Below are positions 1 to 5,219 of a stretch of 6,339 bases of DNA, one piece after another. The notes under the pieces were generated by a model. That model was not told where the DNA came from. It was given only the letters and a program-made list of their open reading frames with translations, and ran no database searches. Position 1 is the first letter of the stretch; every line of letters starts with the position of its first letter. A program made the position numbers and the translations under genes. This stretch comes from Acidimicrobiales bacterium (lineage in GTDB: Bacteria > Actinomycetota > Acidimicrobiia > Acidimicrobiales > VFJN01), in NCBI GenBank assembly GCA_016936035.1, contig JAFGPU010000009.1, positions 1 through 6,339 on the forward strand, in the 5' to 3' direction.

Positions 1-1416
1 CAGCAAACGGTCGACCCCGTAGATGGCCTCGCACTCGGCGTAGGCCCCGTACAGCTCGACGTAACCGAGGGCGCGCTCGGCCTCCTCGCGCTTGCCCTCG
101 AGCTTGGCCGCCCACAGGGCCTGCTTGCCGCGCAGGGGCAGCGACTGCAGCGTCGACTCGGCGCGGGTGATGGTGGACCTCGCCCGCTCGAGCTGGCGTT
201 GCACCCGTCCCCGGCCGGGGAACGACCAGTCGGGGACGACGATGGGCTGGCCCTCGTTGTCGTACAGCGGGCGCTCGGTGAACCACTCGCGCACCAGGTC
301 GACGAGCTGGCGGTAGCGCAGGGGGTTGGTGGAGCCCGACGCGACCTGGGTGATCTCCGGCTCCGCTGGCGGTGGGGCCGCGGCGGCGGCGACGACGGCG
401 GCCACCACCATGTCGACCGGGATGACGTCGATCGTGCCCTCTGGCACGCCCGGGAACTCCTTGAGCAGCCCGCGGGCGTAGCTGATGATGATGGGCTCGG
501 CCATGCGGAAGCCCCGGATCCACCCCGGTCGGGGCTCGGCCCAGGCCGACTCGATGATCGAGGGCCGCACGATCGACACCGGGATGTCTCCGCGCTGCTG
601 GAGCAGGGCGCGCTCGCCGAAGGCCTTGGTGTAGGCGTAGGCGTCGGGCCAGCCGAGCGAGCCGGCACGCGCCCGGCCGGCCTCGACCATGCGCTCCTTG
701 ACCCAGGCCTGCCGGCGCTGCTCTGTCTTCGCGGCCAGCGCCGGGGTGCCGGCGGCGCCGAGCTCGCGCCGAGCCTCGCCGCGGAAGCGCTCCAGCGCCT
801 CGGGCGTGCGGCTGGCCGATTCGGCGTCCTGGCGGGCGCGGCGGGCGCCCTCGACCTCGGCGCGCCAGTCGGCGTCGACGAAGAACGGGCTCTCGTGCAC
901 CGGCTCCTCGAGGGCCGAGCCCCGGCGGTTGCCCGCCACGTAGCAGGTCGAGACCGCGACCAGATGGGGCGTGACGCCCAGGTCGTGCAGGGTGAGGGCG
1001 ATGCGGCTGGGCCCGAGCAGGTTGACCTCGACCGCGCTGTCGAGCGGCGAGTCGAAGGCCACGGTCGCCGCCGAGTGGACGACGACGTCGCACGAGGCCA
1101 GCACGGCCCGGCCCGCCTCGTCGAGGCCGAGCCCGTCGGTGCCGACGTCACCGGCGATGACCTGGACGCGACCGGCCACCGCCTCGTCGAACGCAGCCGT
1201 GCCCAGCTCGGCACGCAACCGGTCGAAGGCGTCGTTGCGGAAGATCTCGCGGCGGGCCCGCTGTTCCACGGACGAGCGCTTGCCGGGCCGGATGAGCAGC
1301 ACCAGCTCGCAGCCCGGCACCGAGCGCAGCAGGCGCTCGATGAGCGCCGTGCCCAGGAAGCCGGTGCCGCCGGTGATGGCGATGCGCTTGCCGTCGAGGG
1401 CCTCGGGGATCACCAC
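1..1416 (-). CDS. Fatty acyl-CoA reductase (extended SDR, NAD_binding_4/male-sterility type), C-terminus outside window
   Basis: Probably reduces long-chain acyl-CoA (or acyl-ACP) with NADPH to an aldehyde or alcohol; product and chain length cannot be read from sequence. 472 residues are visible and the C-terminus runs off the left edge. Seen: the nucleotide-binding motif TGGTGFLG at residues 15-22, the catalytic-type Ser156 in VAVSTCYVAG, and YAYTK with Tyr260 and Lys264 in GWPDAYAYTKAFGE. The roughly 100-residue Ser-to-Tyr gap, filled with charged helical sequence, and the GWP..Y..TKA.GE block are what known fatty acyl-CoA reductases show; ordinary epimerases have a far shorter gap. The start is GTG at 1416 (a second in-frame GTG lies at 1413): an in-frame TAG at 1425-1423 rules out anything longer, and the Rossmann motif begins only 14 residues in. 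No Shine-Dalgarno is visible. A fused C-terminal domain (FAR_C, HAD-type or a second SDR) could lie outside the window. It is divergent from the tetR gene. Alternative: another NAD_binding_4 reductase such as a carboxylate reductase-like domain. Confidence 0.85.
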   Translation of the reverse strand, partial: MVIPEALDGKRIAITGGTGFLGTALIERLLRSVPGCELVLLIRPGKRSSVEQRARREIFRNDAFDRLRAELGTAAFDEAVAGRVQVIAGDVGTDGLGLDEAGRAVLASCDVVVHSAATVAFDSPLDSAVEVNLLGPSRIALTLHDLGVTPHLVAVSTCYVAGNRRGSALEEPVHESPFFVDADWRAEVEGARRARQDAESASRTPEALERFRGEARRELGAAGTPALAAKTEQRRQAWVKERMVEAGRARAGSLGWPDAYAYTKAFGERALLQQRGDIPVSIVRPSIIESAWAEPRPGWIRGFRMAEPIIISYARGLLKEFPGVPEGTIDVIPVDMVVAAVVAAAAAPPPAEPEITQVASGSTNPLRYRQLVDLVREWFTERPLYDNEGQPIVVPDWSFPGRGRVQRQLERARSTITRAESTLQSLPLRGKQALWAAKLEGKREEAERALGYVELYGAYAECEAIYGVDRLL

Positions 1417-1421
1417 AACTG

Positions 1422-1437
1422 TCTACCATTTGGTAGA
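1422..1437. promoter_or_regulatory. TetR-type operator palindrome with embedded -10 element, between the reductase and tetR genes
   Basis: TCTACCATTTGGTAGA is a perfect inverted repeat with 7-base arms around a TT centre. It fills most of the 20-bp gap between the reductase GTG (1416) and the tetR ATG (1437), and its last base is the A of that ATG. On the plus strand TACCAT (1424-1429) fits the actinobacterial -10 pattern TANNNT and ends 7 bases before the tetR ATG, as expected for a leaderless transcript. On the minus strand AATGGT (1430-1425) is a weaker -10 candidate for the reductase. No good -35 is seen for either. TetR regulators commonly bind such palindromes beside their own gene, so a bound repressor should shut both genes; that binding is inference. 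Confidence 0.75.
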
Positions 1438-2060
1438 TGGCGATCGCGAAGACGCCCGCTGGCGGGCCGGCAAGCCCGACCGCCGAGCGCATCCTCATGG
1501 CCGCGCTCGACGCCTTCGGCACCCGGGGCTACGGCGCCACCTCGCTCGACGATCTCGCCCGCGAGCTCGGCATCCGCAAGCAGACGATCCTCTACTGGTA
1601 CCCCTCCAAGGACGCCCTGCTCGACGCCGCGATCGACCGGACGGCCGGCGAGGTCGGCCGGCGGCTGGAGGGTGCGGTGGTCGCGGCCGGGCCCGGCTTC
1701 GAGCGGGTCGAGGCGATCGTGCGGGCCATGTTCCGGCTGGCGGCCCGCCATCCGTCGATGGTGGGGTTCCTGCGCGAGGTCACCCGCCTCGGCCCCCCGG
1801 CCTCCACCCGGTTGCTCGGCGCGCTGGCGCCCCTGATCGACCGCGCCGCCGATCACCTCGCCGTCGAGATGGACGAGGGCCGCATCCGGCGGCACGACCC
1901 CCGCCTGCTGCTGCTGGCCGCCTACTCGATGGTCACGGGCATGGCCACCGAGGTCGAGGTGCTCCGCACCTTCGGCGAGGAGCCGACCCTCGCGTCGCTC
2001 GTCCGTCGCCGCGACGAGCTGGTGGGCCTCCTGCGAGACGCGCTGGTGCCCGCCGGCTGA
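1437..2060 (+). CDS. TetR/AcrR-family transcriptional repressor
   Basis: A 207-residue protein, the usual length for the family. The N-terminal DNA-binding domain spans about residues 14-61: AERILMAALDAFGTRGYGATS leads into the helix-turn-helix SLDDLARELGIRKQTILYWY (36-55), followed by the typical PSKDALLDAAID. The C-terminal part (about 75-200) is helical with hydrophobic stretches, as in TetR ligand-binding and dimerisation domains; the ligand cannot be read from sequence. It is divergent from a fatty acyl-CoA reductase, so an acyl-CoA, fatty acid or related lipid is a reasonable guess for the inducer (inference). The ATG at 1437 is chosen because the HTH domain follows directly and a TACCAT -10 lies 7 bases upstream with no ribosome binding site, consistent with leaderless translation. 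Expected to repress itself and the reductase through the palindrome at 1422-1437. Confidence 0.95.
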   Translation: MAIAKTPAGGPASPTAERILMAALDAFGTRGYGATSLDDLARELGIRKQTILYWYPSKDALLDAAIDRTAGEVGRRLEGAVVAAGPGFERVEAIVRAMFRLAARHPSMVGFLREVTRLGPPASTRLLGALAPLIDRAADHLAVEMDEGRIRRHDPRLLLLAAYSMVTGMATEVEVLRTFGEEPTLASLVRRRDELVGLLRDALVPAG

Positions 2061-2069
2061 CGGGCGGGC
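2048..2069 (+). terminator. GC-rich hairpin spanning the tetR stop codon
   Basis: GCCCGCC (2048-2054) pairs perfectly with GGCGGGC (2063-2069) across an 8-base loop that contains the tetR TGA. There is no T-tract, so it is at best a non-canonical terminator or 3'-end stabiliser. Short GC stems arise easily by chance in DNA this GC-rich. Confidence 0.3.
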
Positions 2070-2252
2070 GAGTGCGCGCCGTCCCCGGTCTGCACGTGCC
2101 GTGCTGACGGCCACACGTGCGGAGACGCGCTCGCCGGCGGTCGGCACGTCGGGCCGTTCGGCCCTGGAGAGCGTGCGCCGCGAGCGCGCATGATCGAGGG
2201 ACACACGAGAGCTGCGTCACCGCGCTGCCGCCACGGCGGAAGGAGCTGGCAG
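2061..2252. other. Intergenic region between tetR and the lipoprotein gene
   Basis: There are 192 bases without a convincing gene. Seen: a small hairpin GGGCC-GTTC-GGCCC at 2151-2164, several CACGTG-like words near 2092-2118, and the lipoprotein ribosome binding site at the right end. A weak CATGAT (2189-2194) could be a -10 but has no recognisable -35. The lipoprotein promoter should lie here. Confidence 0.5.
2239..2245 (+). promoter_or_regulatory. Shine-Dalgarno site that sets the lipoprotein start
   Basis: GAAGGAG lies 7 bases before the ATG at 2253. It is the clearest ribosome binding site in the window and decides for 2253 over the in-frame ATG at 2190, which would add 21 residues ahead of the signal peptide. 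Confidence 0.85.
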
Positions 2253-2966
2253 ATGCGACACCGGATCTCGCTGGGCGGCCTCGTCGTCTCCCTGGCCGCC
2301 ATGGTGCTGCTGGGGAGCGGATGCGCCGACGAGGCGGACACGACCCTGGCGGGGTCGACCACCGATCAGCCGACGACCACGACCTCCGCGCGGCCCACGA
2401 CGACGACCGAGGCGGCGACCACGACCGAGGAGGAGACGACGACCACGACCGAACCGCCCACGACGACGACCACGACCGAGCCGCCCACGACGACCAGCAC
2501 GGAGGCGACGACCACGACCGAGGAGTCCACGACCACCACCGAGGACACGACCACGACCGAGCAGGCCGCCCAGGACGTCTACGCGGTCGGCGAGACGGCG
2601 CACACCGGTGTCTTCGACGTGACGGTGCACCAGGTCGTGTCGCCGTGGGAGTCGGGCAACGAGTTCGAGGTCCCGCTGCCCGGCCGCCACTTCGTGGCCG
2701 TCGAGGCGTCGTTGGTGAACGTCGACGGCGCCGAGGTCGAGGTGTGGTCGTCGCTGCTGGGAGCGGAGGTCACCGACAGCCAGGGACGTCCCTGGGAGAC
2801 CGCGTTCGCCGGCTTCGACCTGCCGATGCTCGACGGTGACGTGGGCCTCGGGATGACGCGGCGCGGCTGGGTCGTGTTCGAGGTCGCCGACGACGCCACC
2901 GGGCTGCTGCTGCGGATCGCCGGCAGCCCGACGGCGACCGGCAGCCTGTTCGACCTCGGCGTCTGA
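2253..2966 (+). CDS. Secreted lipoprotein with Thr/Glu-rich linker and DUF4352-like domain
   Basis: A 237-residue protein likely exported and lipid-anchored on the outer face of the cytoplasmic membrane. Residues 1-23 are a signal peptide (MRHR, then a hydrophobic core to LLGSG) and Cys24 is the probable lipidated residue. The lipobox LGSGC is slightly off consensus, with Gly at -3. Residues 41-103 are low complexity: 38 of 63 are Thr, broken by Glu, Pro, Ala and Ser, which suggests an extended spacer that could be O-glycosylated (inference). From about residue 109 to the end is a compact beta-rich domain with the pattern VGETAHTGVFDVTVHQV, GRHFVAVEASLVNVDG, GAEVTDSQGRPWETA and GWVVFEVADDATGLLLRI. 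This resembles DUF4352 (telokin/MPT63-like Ig fold), common in Gram-positive lipoproteins and without a settled function. Start chosen by the ribosome binding site. It lies downstream of tetR on the same strand, but the 192-base gap argues for its own promoter. Confidence 0.87.
   Translation: MRHRISLGGLVVSLAAMVLLGSGCADEADTTLAGSTTDQPTTTTSARPTTTTEAATTTEEETTTTTEPPTTTTTTEPPTTTSTEATTTTEESTTTTEDTTTTEQAAQDVYAVGETAHTGVFDVTVHQVVSPWESGNEFEVPLPGRHFVAVEASLVNVDGAEVEVWSSLLGAEVTDSQGRPWETAFAGFDLPMLDGDVGLGMTRRGWVVFEVADDATGLLLRIAGSPTATGSLFDLGV
2373..2561 (+). repeat. Degenerate ACG/ACC tandem repeat encoding the Thr-rich linker
   Basis: This stretch is built from ACG and ACC threonine codons separated by GAG/GAA, GCG, CCG/CCC and TCC. 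The word ACCACGACCGAGGAG occurs twice, and runs of three to six Thr codons recur about ten times. No ACA or ACT codon is used. The repeat makes long spurious open frames (His/Asp-rich in another plus frame, Val-rich on the minus strand). It is a likely site of length variation by slippage or recombination. Confidence 0.85.
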
Positions 2967-2983
2967 CACGACCGGGGCGACTG

Positions 2984-2999
2984 CCCGCAGCCCGGCGGG
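2984..2999. terminator. Weak hairpin between the convergent lipoprotein and VOC genes
   Basis: CCCGC (2984-2988) pairs with GCGGG (2995-2999) across a 6-base loop, 18 bases after the lipoprotein stop and in the 79-base gap before the convergent VOC gene. There is no T-tract and the stem is short. The position suits a terminator; the structure alone is weak evidence. Confidence 0.2.
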
Positions 3000-3045
3000 A
3001 CCGCACGGCGGCGAACCCTGGGCCGCGCCGACGCTCAGGCGGCGG

Positions 3046-3381
3046 TCACTCGCCCCACACGCCGAGCTCGTTGCCCGCCGGGTCCCGGAAGTGGAACCGT
3101 CGGCCGCCGGGGAACTCGAAGATCGGCACGGTGACCTCGCCGCCTGCGGCTTCGACCCGGGCCTGTGCATCCTCGAGGACGTCCGCCTTCAGGATCACCA
3201 GCGGAACCCTCGTGGTGTCGTCGTCGCCGGCTGTCAGGCCGCCGTCCAGACCGGCGTTCTCGAAGCCAGCGTAGGTCGGCCCGTAGTCGGTGAAGCCCCA
3301 CCCGAAGGCCGCGGCGTAGAACGTCTTGGTCGCCGCCAGGTCGCCGCCGGGCAGCTCGACGTAGTCGATGTGCTCGCTCAT
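3046..3381 (-). CDS. Glyoxalase/bleomycin-resistance (VOC) family protein
   Basis: A 111-residue protein, the size of a single VOC domain made of two beta-alpha-beta-beta-beta modules, usually dimeric with a metal site. Module 1: HIDYVELPGGDLAATKTFY at residues 4-22, then FGWGFTDYG and YAGFENAG. Module 2: VPLVILKADVLEDAQARVE, AAGGEVTVP, then FRDPAGNELGVW at 98-109, the standard C-terminal VOC signature whose Glu105 is at the usual metal-ligand position. The N-terminal block E-L-P-x-x-D-L-x-x-x-x-x-F-Y with FGW resembles the uncharacterised COG3324 group rather than true lactoylglutathione lyase. The substrate is unknown. The ATG at 3381 fits the domain start; no strong ribosome binding site is visible. 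It is divergent from the toxin-antitoxin pair and convergent with the lipoprotein gene, so neighbours do not hint at a role. Confidence 0.92.
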   Translation of the reverse strand: MSEHIDYVELPGGDLAATKTFYAAAFGWGFTDYGPTYAGFENAGLDGGLTAGDDDTTRVPLVILKADVLEDAQARVEAAGGEVTVPIFEFPGGRRFHFRDPAGNELGVWGE

Positions 3382-3415
3382 GCGACGATGATCGCGCCCT
3401 GCCCTCGCCTCGTCG

Positions 3416-3454
3416 CCCGACCCCGCCGTGGGCGGGCGAACGCTCATGGTCGGG
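3416..3454. repeat. Nested inverted repeats between the VOC and antitoxin genes
   Basis: Outer arms CCCGACC (3416-3422) and GGTCGGG (3448-3454) are perfect complements. Inside, CCCGCC (3422-3427) and GGCGGG (3431-3436) form a stem with a 3-base loop. The element sits just upstream of the toxin-antitoxin -35 and in the leader side of the VOC gene. It could be an operator or a chance GC-rich structure. Confidence 0.3.
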
Positions 3455-3460
3455 GATGGG

Positions 3461-3489
3461 TTGTCCGGCGGTGTCATACGCCATACGAT
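3461..3489 (+). promoter_or_regulatory. Promoter of the toxin-antitoxin operon, predicted leaderless
   Basis: The -35 candidate TTGTCC (3461-3466) is separated by exactly 17 bases from the -10 candidate TACGAT (3484-3489), matching the primary-sigma pattern TTGNCN / TANNNT. The -10 ends 6 bases before the antitoxin ATG at 3496, which places the transcription start on the A of the start codon. No Shine-Dalgarno is seen before that ATG, which fits a leaderless mRNA. Confidence 0.7.
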
Positions 3490-3500
3490 TCCTGTATGAC
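3473..3500. promoter_or_regulatory. Probable autoregulatory operator of the toxin-antitoxin operon
   Basis: GTCATAC (3473-3479) and GTATGAC (3494-3500) are perfect inverted 7-base arms 14 bases apart. A third half-site-like word CATACG (3482-3487) repeats CATACG (3475-3480) in direct orientation at a 7-base interval. The element covers the -10 and the start codon. Ribbon-helix-helix antitoxins, alone or with toxin, normally bind repeated half-sites over their own promoter, so binding here should block transcription. Confidence 0.65.
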
Positions 3501-3750
3501 GATGCTCAGCTTCCGTGTCGACAAGCGCGACGCCGACGAGGCCCAACGGCGCGCCGAAGCGCTCGGCATCGACCGCTCGCAGCTGCTTCGCGAGGCCCTT
3601 CGCCGCCACCTCGACCGCTTGGCCTCGGAGGGCGACGCGGACCGGTGGGTTGCCGCACCGCTTGACGAGGGCGAACGAGAGCTGGCCGAGATCGCTGACT
3701 GGGGTCCTGCAGAGGACTGGTCCGACTGGGCCGTCGATGCAGCGAGGTGA
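3496..3750 (+). CDS. Ribbon-helix-helix antitoxin, MazE-like
   Basis: An 84-residue antitoxin expected to neutralise the MazF-type toxin encoded just downstream and to repress the operon. Residues 3-9 (MLSFRVD) form the DNA-contacting beta strand; helix 1 is about 11-23 (RDADEAQRRAEAL), then GIDRSQLLREALRRHLDRL (24-42) is the turn and helix 2 of a ribbon-helix-helix fold. The C-terminal tail is acidic and Trp-rich (Trp69, Trp75 and Trp78 in DWGPAEDWSDW), typical of the disordered segment that wraps a MazF toxin. The ATG at 3496 is preferred over ATG 3502 because it lies 6 bases after the TACGAT -10 and inside the operator palindrome. Its end overlaps the toxin start by 14 bases, implying translational coupling. 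Named MazE-like by partner and layout; a VapB-like label would also describe the fold. Confidence 0.88.
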   Translation: MTMLSFRVDKRDADEAQRRAEALGIDRSQLLREALRRHLDRLASEGDADRWVAAPLDEGERELAEIADWGPAEDWSDWAVDAAR

Positions 3751-4042
3751 GATCTGGTTCGCGGCCACGCCCGGCGGCGACCGACCGGTGCTCGTGCTGA
3801 CACGTGACCCGGTCGCGGACCGCATCGGCTCGGTCGTGGTCGCCGCCCTGACCCGAACGCGCCGAGGTCTCGCGTCCGAGCTCGTGCTGACCCCGGCTGA
3901 CGGTGTCCCGACCGAGAGCGTGGTCAACTTCGACAACGTCCACACGATTCCTCGGGACACGTTCCGTCGACGGGTGACAGCGCTACCTCCCGCACGCATG
4001 GCCGAGGCGTGCCGAACGCTGCTGGCGGCGACCGGTTGTTGA
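3737..4042 (+). CDS. mazF: MazF/PemK-family endoribonuclease toxin
   Basis: A 101-residue toxin, close to the usual MazF size, that should cleave single-stranded RNA at a short sequence and stop translation when the antitoxin is lost. Seen: MQRGEIWF at the N-terminus, GDRPVLVLTRD (residues 14-24) with Arg16 matching the catalytic Arg29 of E. coli MazF, AALTRTRRG (36-44) with Thr39 matching Thr52, then SELVL, and SVVNFDNVHTIPRDTFRRRV, which is strongly conserved in actinobacterial MazF proteins. The C-terminal helix ends LLAATGC. Both catalytic residues are present and the frame is intact, so the toxin looks active. The ATG at 3737 lies inside the antitoxin gene, 14 bases before the end of its stop. 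The cleavage site cannot be predicted from sequence. Convergent with ddl. Confidence 0.95.
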   Translation: MQRGEIWFAATPGGDRPVLVLTRDPVADRIGSVVVAALTRTRRGLASELVLTPADGVPTESVVNFDNVHTIPRDTFRRRVTALPPARMAEACRTLLAATGC

Positions 4043-4045
4043 CCC

Positions 4046-4063
4046 GCGCGCGACGGCGCGCGC
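4046..4063 (+). terminator. GC hairpin just after the toxin gene
   Basis: GCGCGCG (4046-4052) and CGCGCGC (4057-4063) form a perfect 7-bp stem with loop ACGG, beginning 4 bases after the toxin stop. There is no T-tract. The position between convergent genes suits a terminator, and alternating GC is also a simple-sequence pattern that can arise by chance. Confidence 0.4.
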
Positions 4064-4124
4064 CATCGCGATCTCCCGGACGACGCCGAGCCGCTGGTCC
4101 ACGACCGGTCGCCGGGCGGCGGGC

Positions 4125-5204
4125 TCAGCGCTTGGTGGAGAAGCGGCGCCGGTGCTCGTGGCGCTCGACGGCCAGGCGCACCAGCTCGTCGATGAGGGCG
4201 GGGTACGCGAGGCCCGACGCCTCCCACAGCTTCGGGTACATCGACACCGGCGTGAAGCCGGGGATGGTGTTGATCTCGTTGACGAGGAACCCGCGGCCGT
4301 CCTCCTCGTAGAAGAAGTCGACCCGGGCCATGCCGTCGCAGCGCAGCGCCCGGTACGCCTCGAGCGCCAGGGCGCGCACCCGCTCGGTGGCGGCGTCGTC
4401 GAGCGGGGCGGGGACCAGCAGGCCGCACGTGCCGTCCACGTACTTGTCGTCGTAGTCGTAGAACTCGTGGCTGGACACGATCTCGCCGGGCACCGACGCC
4501 CGGGCGTCGGCGTTGCCGAGGACCCCGACCTCGATCTCGCGCCCGTCGGCTCCCTCCTCGACCACGAGCCACTCGTCGTAGGTCGCGGCGAGAGCCACGG
4601 CCTCGGGCAGCTCGCCGGCGTCGCCCACCTTGCTGACCCCCACCGACGACCCCATGTTCGCCGGCTTCACGAACAGCGGGAACGTCAGGCCCGCGGACGC
4701 CACTGCGTCGCCGGCCCGCTCGACCTCGGTGTCTCGCAGGGCCACGTAGGGCACCTGGGGCAACCCGTGGAGGGCCAGGACCTCCTTGGCCTTGATCTTG
4801 TCCATGCACAGCGCGGAGCCCAGCACGCCCGACCCGACGTACGGCACGCCGGCCAGCTCGAGCATGCCCTGCACGGTGCCGTCCTCGCCATGGGGGCCGT
4901 GGAGCAGCGGCAGCACCACGACGGGCAACCCGTCGGCGGCCGGGGTGACGGCGGGCAGCAGCTCGACGGCGGTGCCGGCGGCCTCGAGGCTGTCGGGCAG
5001 GGATGCCCGGCCCCGGGCCAGGGCGGCGAGGGCGTCGTCGGCCCGCACCCAGGTGCCCTCACGGGTGATGCCCACCGGGACGACCTCGTAGCGTTCGGTG
5101 TCGGCGGCGGCGAGCACGTGGGCTGCGGTGGTGCACGACACCTCGTGCTCGGCGGACTGCCCGCCGAACAGGACCACCAGACGGACGCGATCGGTGCTGG
5201 CCAT
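4125..5204 (-). CDS. ddl: D-alanine--D-alanine ligase
   Basis: Cytoplasmic ATP-grasp enzyme joining two D-alanines with ATP to make the dipeptide MurF uses for peptidoglycan. 359 residues, full length. Seen: N-terminal LVVLFGGQSAEHEVS with Glu19 matching E. coli DdlB Glu15; HGPHGEDGTVQG (102-113), the first family signature; FPLFVKPANMGSSVGVSK (175-192) with ATP-binding Lys180 and the Ser pair 186-187; YDYDDKY (249-255), where the Tyr typical of D-Ala (not D-lactate) ligases is kept; RVDFF and NEINTIPGFT (295-318) with metal ligands Asp296, Glu310 and Asn312. All key residues are present, so an active D-Ala:D-Ala enzyme is expected rather than a vancomycin-resistance ligase. Of the in-frame ATGs, 5204 is chosen: extension to 5285 would add 27 non-conserved residues across the dyad at 5220-5268. 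A -10-like TACGCT lies 8 bases upstream. Head to head with murF. Confidence 0.97.
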   Translation of the reverse strand: MASTDRVRLVVLFGGQSAEHEVSCTTAAHVLAAADTERYEVVPVGITREGTWVRADDALAALARGRASLPDSLEAAGTAVELLPAVTPAADGLPVVVLPLLHGPHGEDGTVQGMLELAGVPYVGSGVLGSALCMDKIKAKEVLALHGLPQVPYVALRDTEVERAGDAVASAGLTFPLFVKPANMGSSVGVSKVGDAGELPEAVALAATYDEWLVVEEGADGREIEVGVLGNADARASVPGEIVSSHEFYDYDDKYVDGTCGLLVPAPLDDAATERVRALALEAYRALRCDGMARVDFFYEEDGRGFLVNEINTIPGFTPVSMYPKLWEASGLAYPALIDELVRLAVERHEHRRRFSTKR

Positions 5205-5212
5205 GGGCTGCG

Positions 5213-5218
5213 AGCGTA
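5213..5218 (-). promoter_or_regulatory. Candidate -10 element of ddl
   Basis: On the minus strand, TACGCT (5218 down to 5213) fits TANNNT and ends 8 bases before the ddl ATG at 5204. It would give a leaderless or nearly leaderless mRNA. No convincing -35 is seen at 17 bases spacing, where the sequence is CGCCCC inside the dyad. Confidence 0.45.
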
Positions 5219-5219
5219 C

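Noticed and set aside
199..1836. 545-codon plus-strand open frame
   Set aside because: It is antisense to the reductase and then runs out of frame through tetR. Its translation is Gly/Arg/Ala-rich with no recognisable domain, whereas the minus frame has clear FAR motifs.
971..2107. 378-codon plus-strand open frame overlapping the reductase and tetR
   Set aside because: Arg/Pro/Ser-rich translation typical of an off-frame reading of GC-rich DNA; tetR in another frame explains the region.
1410..2204. 264-codon minus-strand open frame
   Set aside because: Antisense to tetR, no motifs, and it ends exactly where the reductase begins only because GTGGTGA is read in another frame.
2373..2561. Possible CRISPR array or VNTR of non-coding origin
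   Set aside because: There are no spacers between conserved repeats; the periodicity is that of Thr codons in an intact reading frame.
2217..3170. 317-codon minus-strand open frame and His/Asp-rich or Val-rich frames in the repeat
   Set aside because: They are artefacts of the ACG/ACC repeat: other frames of the repeat give long stop-free low-complexity translations. The Thr frame has a signal peptide, lipobox, ribosome binding site and a folded domain.
3046..4809. 587-codon minus-strand frame that would extend the VOC protein far upstream, looking like a fusion
   Set aside because: Only its last 111 codons are protein-like (the VOC domain). The rest is antisense to the toxin-antitoxin genes or an off-frame reading of ddl.
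4125..5204. Van-type D-Ala-D-Lac ligase (vancomycin resistance)
   Set aside because: The Tyr-containing YDYDDKY loop typical of D-Ala-D-Ala ligases is present and no vanH or vanX homologue lies beside it.
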